This document shows positions 1 through 7,536 of a stretch of DNA of 9,971 nucleotides, one piece after another. Position 1 is the first letter of the stretch. Each line of letters starts with the position of its first letter. Origin of the DNA: Peptococcaceae bacterium UBA2264 (GTDB lineage: Bacteria; Bacillota; Desulfitobacteriia; Desulfitobacteriales; Desulfitobacteriaceae). The translations under genes were made by a program, and so were the position numbers. The stretch is taken from positions 3,605 to 13,575 of the forward strand of contig DDXI01000082.1 in the NCBI GenBank assembly GCA_002347475.1, in the 5' to 3' direction. The notes below the pieces were generated by a model. That model saw nothing but the letters and a program-made list of their open reading frames with translations. It was not told the DNA's origin and ran no database searches.

Positions 1-116
1 CAAATGCATCCCCGCATTCATCGCCCCCTGCTGGTATAAGATTCCTTCATAATAATTTTATAGTATGAGTTAAGAAACTGCAATTGCCGTGACAATCAAA
101 ATACAAAACCTCAGCG

Positions 117-953
117 TTATTCTGGCAGCTTTTCTCCGCATTTGTTGCAGTAAACCGCTTCGGGAGCGTGAACATGGGAAGTGCAGCGCGGACAAGTTCT
201 TATCCGGGAATTTCTTCTCTGAACAGGACGTTTGGAGGCCTGAGCCAGTTCGTAGGTAATTATTCCGGTGGGCACAGCCAAAATCCCGTAGGCAAGAATC
301 ATAAGCGCACTGGCGATCGCTTTTCCAATCGGGGTCTGGGGCGAAATATCGCCATAACCAACAGTGGACACAGTTACAATTGCCCAATACATGGACTCGG
401 GAATGTTGGAATAGCCATTTTCCGGACCTTCAATAAGATACATCAGGGAACCTACAATTGTCACAACAGAAAATATCGTAAACAAAAAGACCGTAATTTT
501 GGGACGGCTTGCTCTTAAGGCTTTGAGCAGGAAGCCGGATTCTTCAACATAACGCCCGAGTTTGAAGATTCGGAAAAGACGGAGCATCCGTAAGATTCGG
601 ATAACAATCAGGTTAAGGGCACCAGGTATGAACAAACCGATAAAAGCCGGCAGTATCGTCAGAAGATCCACGATGCCAAAAAAACTAATCAGATATCGCC
701 TTTTGTTGTGCACTGAAATAATACGCAAAATATACTCCAGGGTAAAAACTGCAGCAAAGAACCATTCCAGGATGACCAGGATATCCCCATAAGTTTTTCT
801 CAAACCGTCAATGCTTTCTGCCAGGACCACAAGGCAGCTGAAGATGATCAGAAATATTAAGGCAACATCGAAGGCCCGGCCTTCGGGGGTATCCGCTTCA
901 AAAATTATTTTGTAGAGCTGGGTTTTCCAGCGGCCTTCTCTTTCCCTGGCCAT
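117..953 (-). CDS. Voltage-gated-type potassium channel with C-terminal zinc ribbon
   Basis: This 278-residue integral membrane protein is a predicted K+-selective channel of the six-transmembrane ion-transporter family. Hydrophobic segments fall near residues 27-47 (S1), 58-78 (S2), 88-108 (S3, with Asp96), 112-134 (S4), 150-175 (S5) and 210-235 (S6). S4 carries Arg119, Arg122, Arg125, Arg128, Lys131 and Arg134 at three-residue spacing, the usual voltage-sensor pattern. The pore loop contains the potassium selectivity signature TVGYGD at 197-202. After S6 there is no RCK or cyclic-nucleotide domain. Instead a short basic linker leads to CPRC (254-257) and CNKC (269-272), a CX2C-X11-CX2C zinc ribbon. 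The ATG at 953 is preceded by AGGAG at 964-968 with a 10-base spacer. The gene lies 109 bases downstream of the flavoprotein gene on the same strand. The channel call is secure; gating behaviour and the ribbon's role are inference. Confidence 0.95.
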   Translation of the reverse strand: MAREREGRWKTQLYKIIFEADTPEGRAFDVALIFLIIFSCLVVLAESIDGLRKTYGDILVILEWFFAAVFTLEYILRIISVHNKRRYLISFFGIVDLLTILPAFIGLFIPGALNLIVIRILRMLRLFRIFKLGRYVEESGFLLKALRASRPKITVFLFTIFSVVTIVGSLMYLIEGPENGYSNIPESMYWAIVTVSTVGYGDISPQTPIGKAIASALMILAYGILAVPTGIITYELAQASKRPVQRRNSRIRTCPRCTSHVHAPEAVYCNKCGEKLPE

Positions 954-1003
954 AGAATTTCAACTCCTGCCCTTTCCATATTTACAAGATCAATTTTCTC
1001 TTT

Positions 1004-1022
1004 AAATCAATTTCATTGATTT
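1004..1022. terminator. Weak AT-only hairpin between flavoprotein and channel genes
   Basis: AAATCAAT at 1004-1011 and ATTGATTT at 1015-1022 form a perfect 8-bp inverted repeat around a 3-base loop, with T residues continuing on the plus side. The stem is almost entirely A-T and therefore weak. It lies between the end of the flavoprotein gene and the start of the channel gene, where it could partly attenuate minus-strand transcription. The sequence alone does not show that it acts as a terminator. Confidence 0.25.
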
Positions 1023-1062
1023 TTTGCTGGAACAGCCAGTCAGCAGATGAGAGATGTTTGTC

Positions 1063-1617
1063 CTACAAGGACTTCCCGAGTTCTTCTGCCCTCCCCAGGG
1101 CGTCCGTGGCTTCATTATCGCCTTTTTCAATAATGTTGGGCACTGCCAGCACTCCTTTGTCTGCCCAGTTCATAAAGCCGGCAATTTCTCTGTAGGTGGC
1201 GATTATCCCGTCGAACATCTTCATATCCCCATCAGCCCCGCAGACCAGCAGCAGGCTTTCCTTGATTTTCAAAGGGCGTTGGCAGCTATCTGCCAAATAG
1301 GGATAAATTTTATCTATCGCTGCTTTGATTTGGGCCGGAAAGCTGTACCAGTATAAAGGTGTGGCAAAGACGAGGACATCCGCTGCTTCCAGTAAGGGAG
1401 CCAGCTCAGCAAAATCATCTGGAAAAGAGCAGGGTCTTCCCTTACTCCAGCAGGTACCGCAGGCTTTGCAGCCGCCGATTTCTTTCCTTGCGCTTTCAAA
1501 TTTCGTCACTTCATGTTCGGCTGCTTGTGCGCCCTTAATAAAGGCATCGGCCATCCTCTCACTATTTCCATTCCTGCGCGGACTTCCGGTCAATACCAGG
1601 ATGTTTTTCTTTTCCAT
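1063..1617 (-). CDS. Flavodoxin-fold NAD(P)H-dependent oxidoreductase, possibly iron-sulfur flavoprotein
   Basis: This 184-residue cytoplasmic protein of the NADPH-dependent FMN reductase superfamily is predicted to bind FMN and transfer electrons from a reduced nicotinamide or ferredoxin-like donor to small acceptors. The N-terminal beta strand followed by GSPRRNGNS (11-19) is the typical phosphate-binding loop for FMN. TPLYWYSFPAQIK (86-98) is the family's second conserved flavin-contacting segment. Between them sit Cys50, Cys53, Cys56 and Cys63 (CX2CX2CX6C). This resembles the compact [4Fe-4S] motif of archaeal and clostridial iron-sulfur flavoproteins, but related flavin reductases without a cluster carry similar cysteines. 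The ATG at 1617 has an excellent AAGGAGG at 1626-1632 with an 8-base spacer. It begins 49 bases after the HKD-helicase stop with no terminator visible between them, so read-through is possible. The substrate cannot be told from sequence. Confidence 0.9.
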   Translation of the reverse strand: MEKKNILVLTGSPRRNGNSERMADAFIKGAQAAEHEVTKFESARKEIGGCKACGTCWSKGRPCSFPDDFAELAPLLEAADVLVFATPLYWYSFPAQIKAAIDKIYPYLADSCQRPLKIKESLLLVCGADGDMKMFDGIIATYREIAGFMNWADKGVLAVPNIIEKGDNEATDALGRAEELGKSL

Positions 1618-1666
1618 GCTGTTGGCCTCCTTAAATTACTTATGTATTTTCTTTCATGTTTCTATC

Positions 1667-4600
1667 CTAAATTTTAGCAGTCTGGCGCAGCACAAACCCC
1701 GGCATAGGATCCCGCATCTTCCAGACGATACTAAGGGGTGCCGAACCATAGTGACTTTGAAAATCAGCAAAACCCAGACAGGTATAGGGGGCAGCCAGGA
1801 CGGCCTCCTTTTTGTATTCGCGCACAAAAAATAAGACATTTCCACCGCTGACTGCCTGTTTGATATACCTCTGGCCGGTAAGAGATTCCTCAGTCGTTCT
1901 GCTCTGGGACTGCCAGTGGAAGAGCTCTTCATTAATGGAATAATCCTGATACATAGTGGAAGGAGAATAATCTTTTTCCGACTTGTTCAAAGTCACGAAA
2001 AAGACATCCAGTTCCTTCTCCGGCAAATAGAGCACCCCTTCCCGGAAATGGCTTTTCTTTTTTTCCGTATGTTTGCCCAGAGCAGCCAGGATCTGATCCA
2101 GAGTATAGGAACAATATAGATCCAGGGGATATGCTTGCTCCCCTTTTTCCAATTCCAGAGGCTTATCCACAAAATCTATCTGCAGATACTGGTATGCCAG
2201 CAAGTCCAGCAGTTCGGCATAAAGCATAGGATCATCCACAGCCCAAGAAATGGCCTCTTCCAGAGAGGCAAACCTGTTGTCCAGATCCTCCAGTCCTTTT
2301 CCCCAGACTGTATAATAAAACATCTTGAGCATGGTTCTTTCCCCTGCCGGCAAATGTGGCAGCAAACTGCCCTTGCCAGTCCGGATCTGAGGCAGGACAT
2401 TCTGTATAAAGCGAATCCAGCGTCGGGAATTGATCCAGGACAAGCGGCCCAGAGCCAAAGACAGCAGGCGTTCCCTTTCCGGATCAGGCCTGTATCCCCG
2501 CAGCAAACCAGCCTGAGCTGCCAAGCCCGCCACTGTCATCCGCTTGCTGTAGATATCTCTGGGCTTGACGTGGTAAGCTTCGAAGAACTCCCTAACATTC
2601 AGCTTGCCGTTGATATCCAGAAAATCATGTAGTTTGCCCAACAGATTGCGTTTATTATTAATGGCATTTCGAATATTTTCCAAAATGTATTCCTGGGCCT
2701 GCTTCTCCAATTGGATAGAGCAGCCCCGGGGGACATTGGCAAAACCAGTCTTGATCTCCTGCTCGACAGTTTTTCTGGTTTTGGCCAACAAAGCTTTAAA
2801 GCGGTCGGCAAAAGAATATTTCTTATGGGCCTGGCCTACAAAATCCAGAACCGTCAAGGCTTCTTTACCCTCGCATAGTCGCAAGCCGCGTCCCAACTGC
2901 TGCAAAAAAACAGTCAAACTTTCTGTGGGACGCAAGAAAAGTACGGTATTAACCTCCGGGATATCCACGCCCTCGTTATATAGGTCCACGACGAAGACAA
3001 AATTAATTTCCTTGTTTATCAGGCGGTACTTCACACTGGACCTGATTTCCTCAGCGGATTCGGCAATCAGATATTCTGCAGGAATACCGGCTTTCTGAAA
3101 AGTCTTGGCCATGAATTCAGCATGTTTTTTACTTAAGCAAAATCCGATTCCGACGATCTCAACCAGATCCAGGCAATAGCGCTCAAGGGCTTTTATGATA
3201 TAGTCCACCCGTTTTTCAGCCACAGCTTTTTCGAAAACATAGAGATTCTCAATTTCGGTCTCATCGTACTGTCCCTTAACCCAGCGCACACGGCTTAAAT
3301 CAACATTATCTGTGACCCCGAAATAATGAAAAGGGCTAAGCAGTTTTCTTTCAATAGCTTCGCCCAACCTAATTTCAGCGGCAATTCTGCCCTCAAAATA
3401 GGAATAGATACTCTGCTGATCTGCTCTTTCCGGTGTCGCAGTCAGTCCCAGCAAAATCATGGGTTTGTAATATTTCAAGAGCTCCTGATAAGAGGAAGCA
3501 GCAGCGTGGTGAAATTCGTCGATTACAATATAGTCGTAAAAATCAGACGCAGTCAGATCGCTTAGTTCTTTAGAGTTAAAGGATTGAATTGAGACAAACA
3601 AATGCTCCAAACTGTCGGGTTGGCTTCCGCCCACCAGCAAGGAACCGAAATTAAGATCTTTCAATATACCCCGAAAACAAGCCAGACTCTGACTCAAGAT
3701 CTCCTTCCGATGGGCGACAAAGAGCAACCTGTTGGGCTGATGCGGGTTTCGCCTACAGAAATCCCGGTAATCAAAAGCAGCAATGACTGTTTTGCCAGTG
3801 CCCGTGGCAGCAACTACCAAGTTTTTATAAGAATTATGGATTTCCCTTTCTGCCTTTAATTTGTCTAAGATTTCTTGTTGGTAATAATAAGGCTGGATGT
3901 CAAAGTTAAAAGTCAAGGTATGGTCTTCATCCTGACTATTTCTTCTCTCCGATCGCAAAGCTTGGCGCAAACGCTCTGCATCGATTTGCAGAATAAAGGG
4001 GGTAAACTCGGGATTATTCCAATACCCTTCAAAAGTTGCCCGGATTTTCTCCAGAATATCTCCTGCATCATATTGGGAGAGCTTAAGATTCCATTCCAAG
4101 CCACTGGTCATAGCTGACTCAGAGATGTTGGAGGAGCCGATGTAGACCGTACTAAAGCCTGTGTCGCGCCAAAAAATATAAGTCTTGGCATGCAGACGAG
4201 TCCTTTCCGTATCATATGAAATATGTATTTCGGCATTAGTAAGCTTGCTGAGCTGCTCGATTGCTTTGTAATCAGTGGCTCCCAGATAAGAAGTAGTTAT
4301 TACCCTGAGGTGGCCGCCATTTTCTGTGAATCGACGTAGTTCATTAATGATTAATCTTAGACCACTCCATTTGATAAAGGAGACCAAAAAATCAATCCTA
4401 TGACAGCATAAGATTTCTTTTTGTAGTTCGGAAAACATGTTAGGCTCATGTACTGCCCCGGTGAAGAGAGAATTTTCAGCCAGAGATGTCTCTGGTCTGA
4501 TTGACTTACCTCTAGTCGACAAGGTTCTTTGCTTATCAGCTTTTTTATCCACCAAAGATAGTAGCATCTGAGCATCCTGCCGGACCAGGAAGTCTTTAAC

Positions 4601-4903
4601 CCTTTTCAAGATATAAGCATCTTTCTGGAAACCATAACTTTCCTTTTGAATACATGCGTAAATATGCTGCAAAATGCTATTACATAAATTGACTCTATCC
4701 CTGACAATTGTATCTTCGCCTTCGATATAATTAAAAATCTCGCGCAGGATTCTGGTCAGATATTCCGCCAGGATTCTGGAGGACTCAGCACTATCCAGGG
4801 GCTGAGATTCTTTCTCGATAAGCTCCCGATCAATTTTGTTTAAGTTTTCATAAATAATGCCGTTTATGATTTGTTCATATAGGCCAAAGATAATTCTAGA
4901 CAT
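1667..4903 (-). CDS. HKD (PLD-like) nuclease / SF2 helicase / DUF3427 fusion protein
   Basis: This is a 1078-residue predicted ATP-driven DNA translocase or helicase fused to a nuclease domain. Residues 1-150 are helical and charged with no recognised domain. A phospholipase D-like domain spans about 155-300, with the single HxK motif at His238-Ala-Lys240 and the GSSN element ending at Asn259. Only one HKD half-site is present, so an active nuclease would probably need a dimer, as in Nuc or BfiI. The SF2 motor spans about 330-690: Walker A ATGTGKT (Lys371), DEFH box 462-465, TAT 488-490 and motif VI QQLGRGLR 668-675. The C-terminal 280 or so residues match my recollection of DUF3427, including an FHWQSQSRT segment and a TGQRYI segment near 995-1014. 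A TTG start at 4921 is possible, but the ATG at 4903 has a well-placed SD. It follows the PD-(D/E)XK helicase by 80 bases and is probably co-transcribed. Biological role unproven; defence or DNA repair is inferred. Confidence 0.93.
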   Translation of the reverse strand: MSRIIFGLYEQIINGIIYENLNKIDRELIEKESQPLDSAESSRILAEYLTRILREIFNYIEGEDTIVRDRVNLCNSILQHIYACIQKESYGFQKDAYILKRVKDFLVRQDAQMLLSLVDKKADKQRTLSTRGKSIRPETSLAENSLFTGAVHEPNMFSELQKEILCCHRIDFLVSFIKWSGLRLIINELRRFTENGGHLRVITTSYLGATDYKAIEQLSKLTNAEIHISYDTERTRLHAKTYIFWRDTGFSTVYIGSSNISESAMTSGLEWNLKLSQYDAGDILEKIRATFEGYWNNPEFTPFILQIDAERLRQALRSERRNSQDEDHTLTFNFDIQPYYYQQEILDKLKAEREIHNSYKNLVVAATGTGKTVIAAFDYRDFCRRNPHQPNRLLFVAHRKEILSQSLACFRGILKDLNFGSLLVGGSQPDSLEHLFVSIQSFNSKELSDLTASDFYDYIVIDEFHHAAASSYQELLKYYKPMILLGLTATPERADQQSIYSYFEGRIAAEIRLGEAIERKLLSPFHYFGVTDNVDLSRVRWVKGQYDETEIENLYVFEKAVAEKRVDYIIKALERYCLDLVEIVGIGFCLSKKHAEFMAKTFQKAGIPAEYLIAESAEEIRSSVKYRLINKEINFVFVVDLYNEGVDIPEVNTVLFLRPTESLTVFLQQLGRGLRLCEGKEALTVLDFVGQAHKKYSFADRFKALLAKTRKTVEQEIKTGFANVPRGCSIQLEKQAQEYILENIRNAINNKRNLLGKLHDFLDINGKLNVREFFEAYHVKPRDIYSKRMTVAGLAAQAGLLRGYRPDPERERLLSLALGRLSWINSRRWIRFIQNVLPQIRTGKGSLLPHLPAGERTMLKMFYYTVWGKGLEDLDNRFASLEEAISWAVDDPMLYAELLDLLAYQYLQIDFVDKPLELEKGEQAYPLDLYCSYTLDQILAALGKHTEKKKSHFREGVLYLPEKELDVFFVTLNKSEKDYSPSTMYQDYSINEELFHWQSQSRTTEESLTGQRYIKQAVSGGNVLFFVREYKKEAVLAAPYTCLGFADFQSHYGSAPLSIVWKMRDPMPGFVLRQTAKI

Positions 4904-4907
4904 TTTG

Positions 4908-4913
4908 CACCTC
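4908..4913 (-). promoter_or_regulatory. Ribosome binding site deciding the HKD-helicase start
   Basis: On the minus strand GAGGTG lies here, leaving 6 bases between the GAGG core and the ATG at 4903-4901. The frame stays open to a TTG at 4921, but that TTG lies upstream of this SD and has none of its own at a usable distance. The ATG is therefore preferred. Confidence 0.7.
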
Positions 4914-4983
4914 AAAATCAATACTACACATCAGTAATAAATCTTACTCAAAACGAACCAGATTGATATTCATTAATCAGCTA

Positions 4984-7245
4984 TTAACTGAATCTCTTCC
5001 CAAAATACTCCTCCAGCTTCTCCTCACAATGCTGAACAATCCATTCCTTTTCTTCAGCAGATAACTTCTTCCAGATATGCCTGTTAAACTCCACATACTC
5101 GATCTCCCGGCTTCTTTTCAGAAAGCGCATGTCCTCAAATCTCTTGAACGGATTAGCAAAGATATTCCTTTCGGCATCCTTTCGCGTAAATCCGTCTTTG
5201 CAGTAGATGCTTGATTTCTTTTCCACAACCAGGCCTTGTTCTTTTCGGGCGCTGTAGAAATCCAGAAAATAAGTGACAATATCCTCAACCGAGACCCTGC
5301 CGTTGTCCTCGGCATATGCCAGCATGGCCTTGAGCAGTATCGGCTTGTAGGAAAAAGTCATATCCATAGTCCTGACCATTTCCATAAACTTGTCTTTCAT
5401 ATTGGCCGGATTAATCAGGTCCCAGCCGAATTGACCGGCATATTTTCTGACCGTTTCCTCCCGAAAATATTTGAAAGTTCTCTTGTCTCCCAGCGGAACA
5501 TCCAGATCAGGAACAATCCGGCCTTCCCGGATATACCTGTCCACTGTTTCTGCCTGGACATCCACCATGCGGACAAACTCCAGCTGGGAAATCAGATTTT
5601 TGACTTCATCCTGCCAGTTGAAGAGGTTGATCAGTTCATAATCAGTGATACTAATCGGGAAATCCAGATATACTGACGGCTTTTCCCCTTTGGCAATCAT
5701 ATCCCGGTCCAGCTCAAAGTCTTTTGGTGAAGCAACTACATATTCCCCTGGCCGATAGTCCATGATGTTAAAAATCCTATGCAGGGAGTAAGGCTGATTG
5801 AACATATTGGCATTATCCACAAAATCAAAAACCATCAGGTATTCCTTGCCCGGAGATTTGCGCATCCCTCTGCCCAGTTGCTGCAGGTAAAGGGTTTTGG
5901 AGAGGGTCGGCCGGGCCATAAACAATACTTCGGTCCGGGGACTGTCCCAGCCTTCATTTAAGAGATCACAGGCACAGAGAACACTGAGATCCCCATTTTC
6001 GTACTGCTCCAGGATTTTTCTTCGTTCTGCATGCTTCAGAGTTCCGGAAACAGCCGCACACTCAATGCCGTTTTCTTTGAACAATTCGGCAATTTCCTGG
6101 GCGTGCCGGACTGAGGCACAGAAGATAACTGTTTTCCTGTGATCGCCATATTGCAGGTAGGTTTCCGCAATAACTTTGTTTCTTTCCGGTACAAAGAGTT
6201 TGCTCTCCAGGTCCTGGGAGTAATATTTGATGCCGTTAATCCTCACCGTGGAGAGGTCAACATTGGTTTTGACCCGGACGCATCTGACCGGGACAAGCTC
6301 CTCCAGGTTTACGGCTGTCTGCAGATCCAGTTTATGGGCTATATTCTGGAAAATTTCCAGCAGGTCTTCCCCGTCTATCCTTTCCGGTGTGGCAGTCAGC
6401 CCCAAGGTAAATTCCGGCTGGAAATAACCCAGTATTTTCTTGTAACTGCCGGCAGCCCCGTGATGGCATTCGTCAATAATCAGGTAAGCGAAATCATCTG
6501 CCTGGAAATCCTCCAGATTCTGGGCAACACTCTGTATGCTGCCGCAGACCACATAGGCATCCTTATTCTTTTCTTCAGCAACATACAATCCTGTCCCGGC
6601 TTCAAGCCAGAGCTTATGAAAAGTCTGTCGGGCCTGGGTTATCAGTTCCCGGGTATGAGCCAGAACCAAGGTCCTTTTGCCCAGTCTTTTGGCATCACTG
6701 ACAGCCGTGACAGTTTTGCCGGTGCCGGTGGCATGGTAAAGAAGCGCGATGCTCTCGCCCCGCTCGCGCATAGCCTGCAGGCTCGCCAGAGCAGCCTCCT
6801 GGTGTGATTTGAGTTCGATAGTCTGGCCTTTTTGCCTGGGCAGATAATCTTCCAGCATCCGGAAGAGCGGCATTTCTCCGAGGAATGTCCGCATTTCGTC
6901 CTTGACTTTTTCCGGCTGGTTCTTTAGCTGCCCATAGACCCAGCGGTAGACTTTCCAATTCTGGCAGATCAGGCTGTTCTGTTTGGTCAGGTCATCATAA
7001 TATTTATTCCGGGAAACCTTGCTTGGATTATGGTAGGTCTCCCCGTCTATTTCAATCGCTATGCGCAGTTCTTCATTTTCCAGAGCAAAGTCAATCAGGC
7101 GCCTGTTCCCGTAGATGTCTGTGAAAGGATACTGGAGATACAGGTACTGAGATTTTTCCGGACCGAAGGTGTCGCAGAACAATTCGACAAAGAGATCTTC
7201 AGCTACACTGTTCAGTTTTCCGCTTTGTTTGTATTCGTTGGTCAA
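4984..7245 (-). CDS. PD-(D/E)XK nuclease / SF2 DEAD-DEAH helicase fusion
   Basis: This 753-residue predicted ATP-dependent DNA helicase carries an N-terminal nuclease-like domain. Residues 1-125 show a Vsr/DUF559-like PD-(D/E)XK pattern: Glu16 in the first helix, Asp52 in LIDFAL, then Glu65-Ile-Asp67 in IAIEIDG, followed by YHN at 71-73. The SF2 motor spans about 145-480: Walker A ATGTGKT with Lys177, DECH box 258-261, TAT 284-286 and motif VI QQLGRGMR 455-462. The motor is close to that of the downstream helicase, with shared ATGTGKTV and LGLTATPER blocks. Residues about 555-605 resemble an excisionase/MerR-type winged helix (TVDRYIREGRI followed by a YFREETVRKYA segment), which could contact DNA. 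The rest of the C-terminus is unassigned. The start is TTG with a GAGGAG SD; an in-frame stop at 7278-7276 limits upstream extension. It probably heads an operon with the HKD-helicase. It resembles type I restriction R subunits in general logic, but no HsdM or HsdS partner is present. Confidence 0.93.
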   Translation of the reverse strand: MTNEYKQSGKLNSVAEDLFVELFCDTFGPEKSQYLYLQYPFTDIYGNRRLIDFALENEELRIAIEIDGETYHNPSKVSRNKYYDDLTKQNSLICQNWKVYRWVYGQLKNQPEKVKDEMRTFLGEMPLFRMLEDYLPRQKGQTIELKSHQEAALASLQAMRERGESIALLYHATGTGKTVTAVSDAKRLGKRTLVLAHTRELITQARQTFHKLWLEAGTGLYVAEEKNKDAYVVCGSIQSVAQNLEDFQADDFAYLIIDECHHGAAGSYKKILGYFQPEFTLGLTATPERIDGEDLLEIFQNIAHKLDLQTAVNLEELVPVRCVRVKTNVDLSTVRINGIKYYSQDLESKLFVPERNKVIAETYLQYGDHRKTVIFCASVRHAQEIAELFKENGIECAAVSGTLKHAERRKILEQYENGDLSVLCACDLLNEGWDSPRTEVLFMARPTLSKTLYLQQLGRGMRKSPGKEYLMVFDFVDNANMFNQPYSLHRIFNIMDYRPGEYVVASPKDFELDRDMIAKGEKPSVYLDFPISITDYELINLFNWQDEVKNLISQLEFVRMVDVQAETVDRYIREGRIVPDLDVPLGDKRTFKYFREETVRKYAGQFGWDLINPANMKDKFMEMVRTMDMTFSYKPILLKAMLAYAEDNGRVSVEDIVTYFLDFYSARKEQGLVVEKKSSIYCKDGFTRKDAERNIFANPFKRFEDMRFLKRSREIEYVEFNRHIWKKLSAEEKEWIVQHCEEKLEEYFGKRFS

Positions 7246-7254
7246 TGATGTCAG

Positions 7255-7260
7255 CTCCTC
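7255..7260 (-). promoter_or_regulatory. Ribosome binding site supporting a TTG start
   Basis: GAGGAG on the minus strand sits 9 bases before TTG at 7245-7243. There is no in-frame ATG between this site and the upstream in-frame stop at 7278-7276. The nearest ATG (7270-7268) is out of frame. TTG initiation is therefore the best reading. Confidence 0.65.
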
Positions 7261-7289
7261 AGATGTGCATTGACTTTAAGTAAAGGATT

Positions 7290-7329
7290 TACCCGGAAAG
7301 CCGGGTACTAAAAAAGGCATCAATACCCG
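7290..7329 (-). promoter_or_regulatory. Leader with three mutually complementary arms before the helicase operon
   Basis: Reading the minus strand, arm 1 is CGGGTA (7329-7324), arm 2 is TACCCGG (7307-7301) and arm 3 is CCGGGTA (7296-7290). Arms 2 and 3 form a perfect 7-bp hairpin with a 4-base loop. Arm 2 can instead pair with arm 1 over 6 bp around a 16-base loop that contains a T6 run. The element ends 44 bases upstream of the TTG start. The arrangement suits either a switchable RNA leader or protein-binding half-sites in DNA. No known riboswitch class was recognised, and the function is inference. Confidence 0.4.
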
Positions 7330-7448
7330 CACCTTACTTTTTTCGCCAAAATCCCATTTATTCCTTCTTCTGTTGCCAAATCCTGCAATATTGTGAATTA
7401 TCTATTTATTTCATATAAGTCCAAAGTACAATATAATTCTTCCTAAAG

Positions 7449-7488
7449 AGAAAAAAGCCTCTCCAGGTTCATCGAACTCAGGAAAAGC
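7449..7488 (-). terminator. Intrinsic terminator after the Mrr-type gene
   Basis: On the minus strand GCTTTTCC (7488-7481) pairs with GGAGAGGC (7464-7457) through eight base pairs, two of them G-T. An inner GTTC/GAAC stem closes a small loop. A T6 run (7456-7451) follows at once. It lies about 50 bases past the stop codon of the Mrr-type gene and would largely separate that gene's transcript from the two helicase genes. Confidence 0.75.
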
Positions 7489-7493
7489 CTCTG

Positions 7494-7526
7494 AAATTTC
7501 ACTTCAAATTTCACTTCCTAAATTTC
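7494..7526. repeat. Short tandem repeat, 12-bp unit
   Basis: AAATTTCACTTC occurs twice back to back (7494-7505 and 7506-7517), and a partial AAATTTC follows at 7520-7526. It lies between the Mrr-type stop codon and the terminator. No function is evident; replication slippage would explain it. Confidence 0.6.
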
Positions 7527-7536
7527 TTAATATGCT

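Noticed and set aside
1..21. Possible minus-strand start of another gene at the left edge (ATG at 21-19 reading off the window)
   Set aside because: Only seven codons are visible. The G-rich stretch before the ATG is only two bases away, too close for a normal SD, so it cannot be supported.
1325..1834. 169-codon plus-strand frame spanning the flavoprotein gene start and the helicase end
   Set aside because: It is antisense to two genes with clear motifs and good SDs, and has no recognisable domain.
4904..4983. Possible promoter between the two helicase genes (TTGAGT and TAGTAT)
   Set aside because: The spacing between the hexamers is 19 bases and both deviate from consensus; any AT-rich gap gives matches of this quality.
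6139..6807. 222-codon open frame on the plus strand
   Set aside because: It lies antisense and entirely inside the PD-(D/E)XK helicase gene, whose motifs are fully conserved. Its translation resembles no family.
1667..7245. Known helicase-nuclease defence systems such as type I restriction-modification, DISARM, Gabija or Mokosh
   Set aside because: No HsdM/HsdS or DISARM methyltransferase is present. The motors are SF2 DExH with TATPER and QxxGRGxR motifs, unlike the UvrD-like GajB or the RNA-helicase-like Mokosh proteins. Domain order also differs.
7335..7350. Spo0A-box-like TTTGGCGAA in the helicase leader, minus strand
   Set aside because: It has a mismatch in the central part of the box. 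A single degenerate site is expected by chance in AT-rich DNA.
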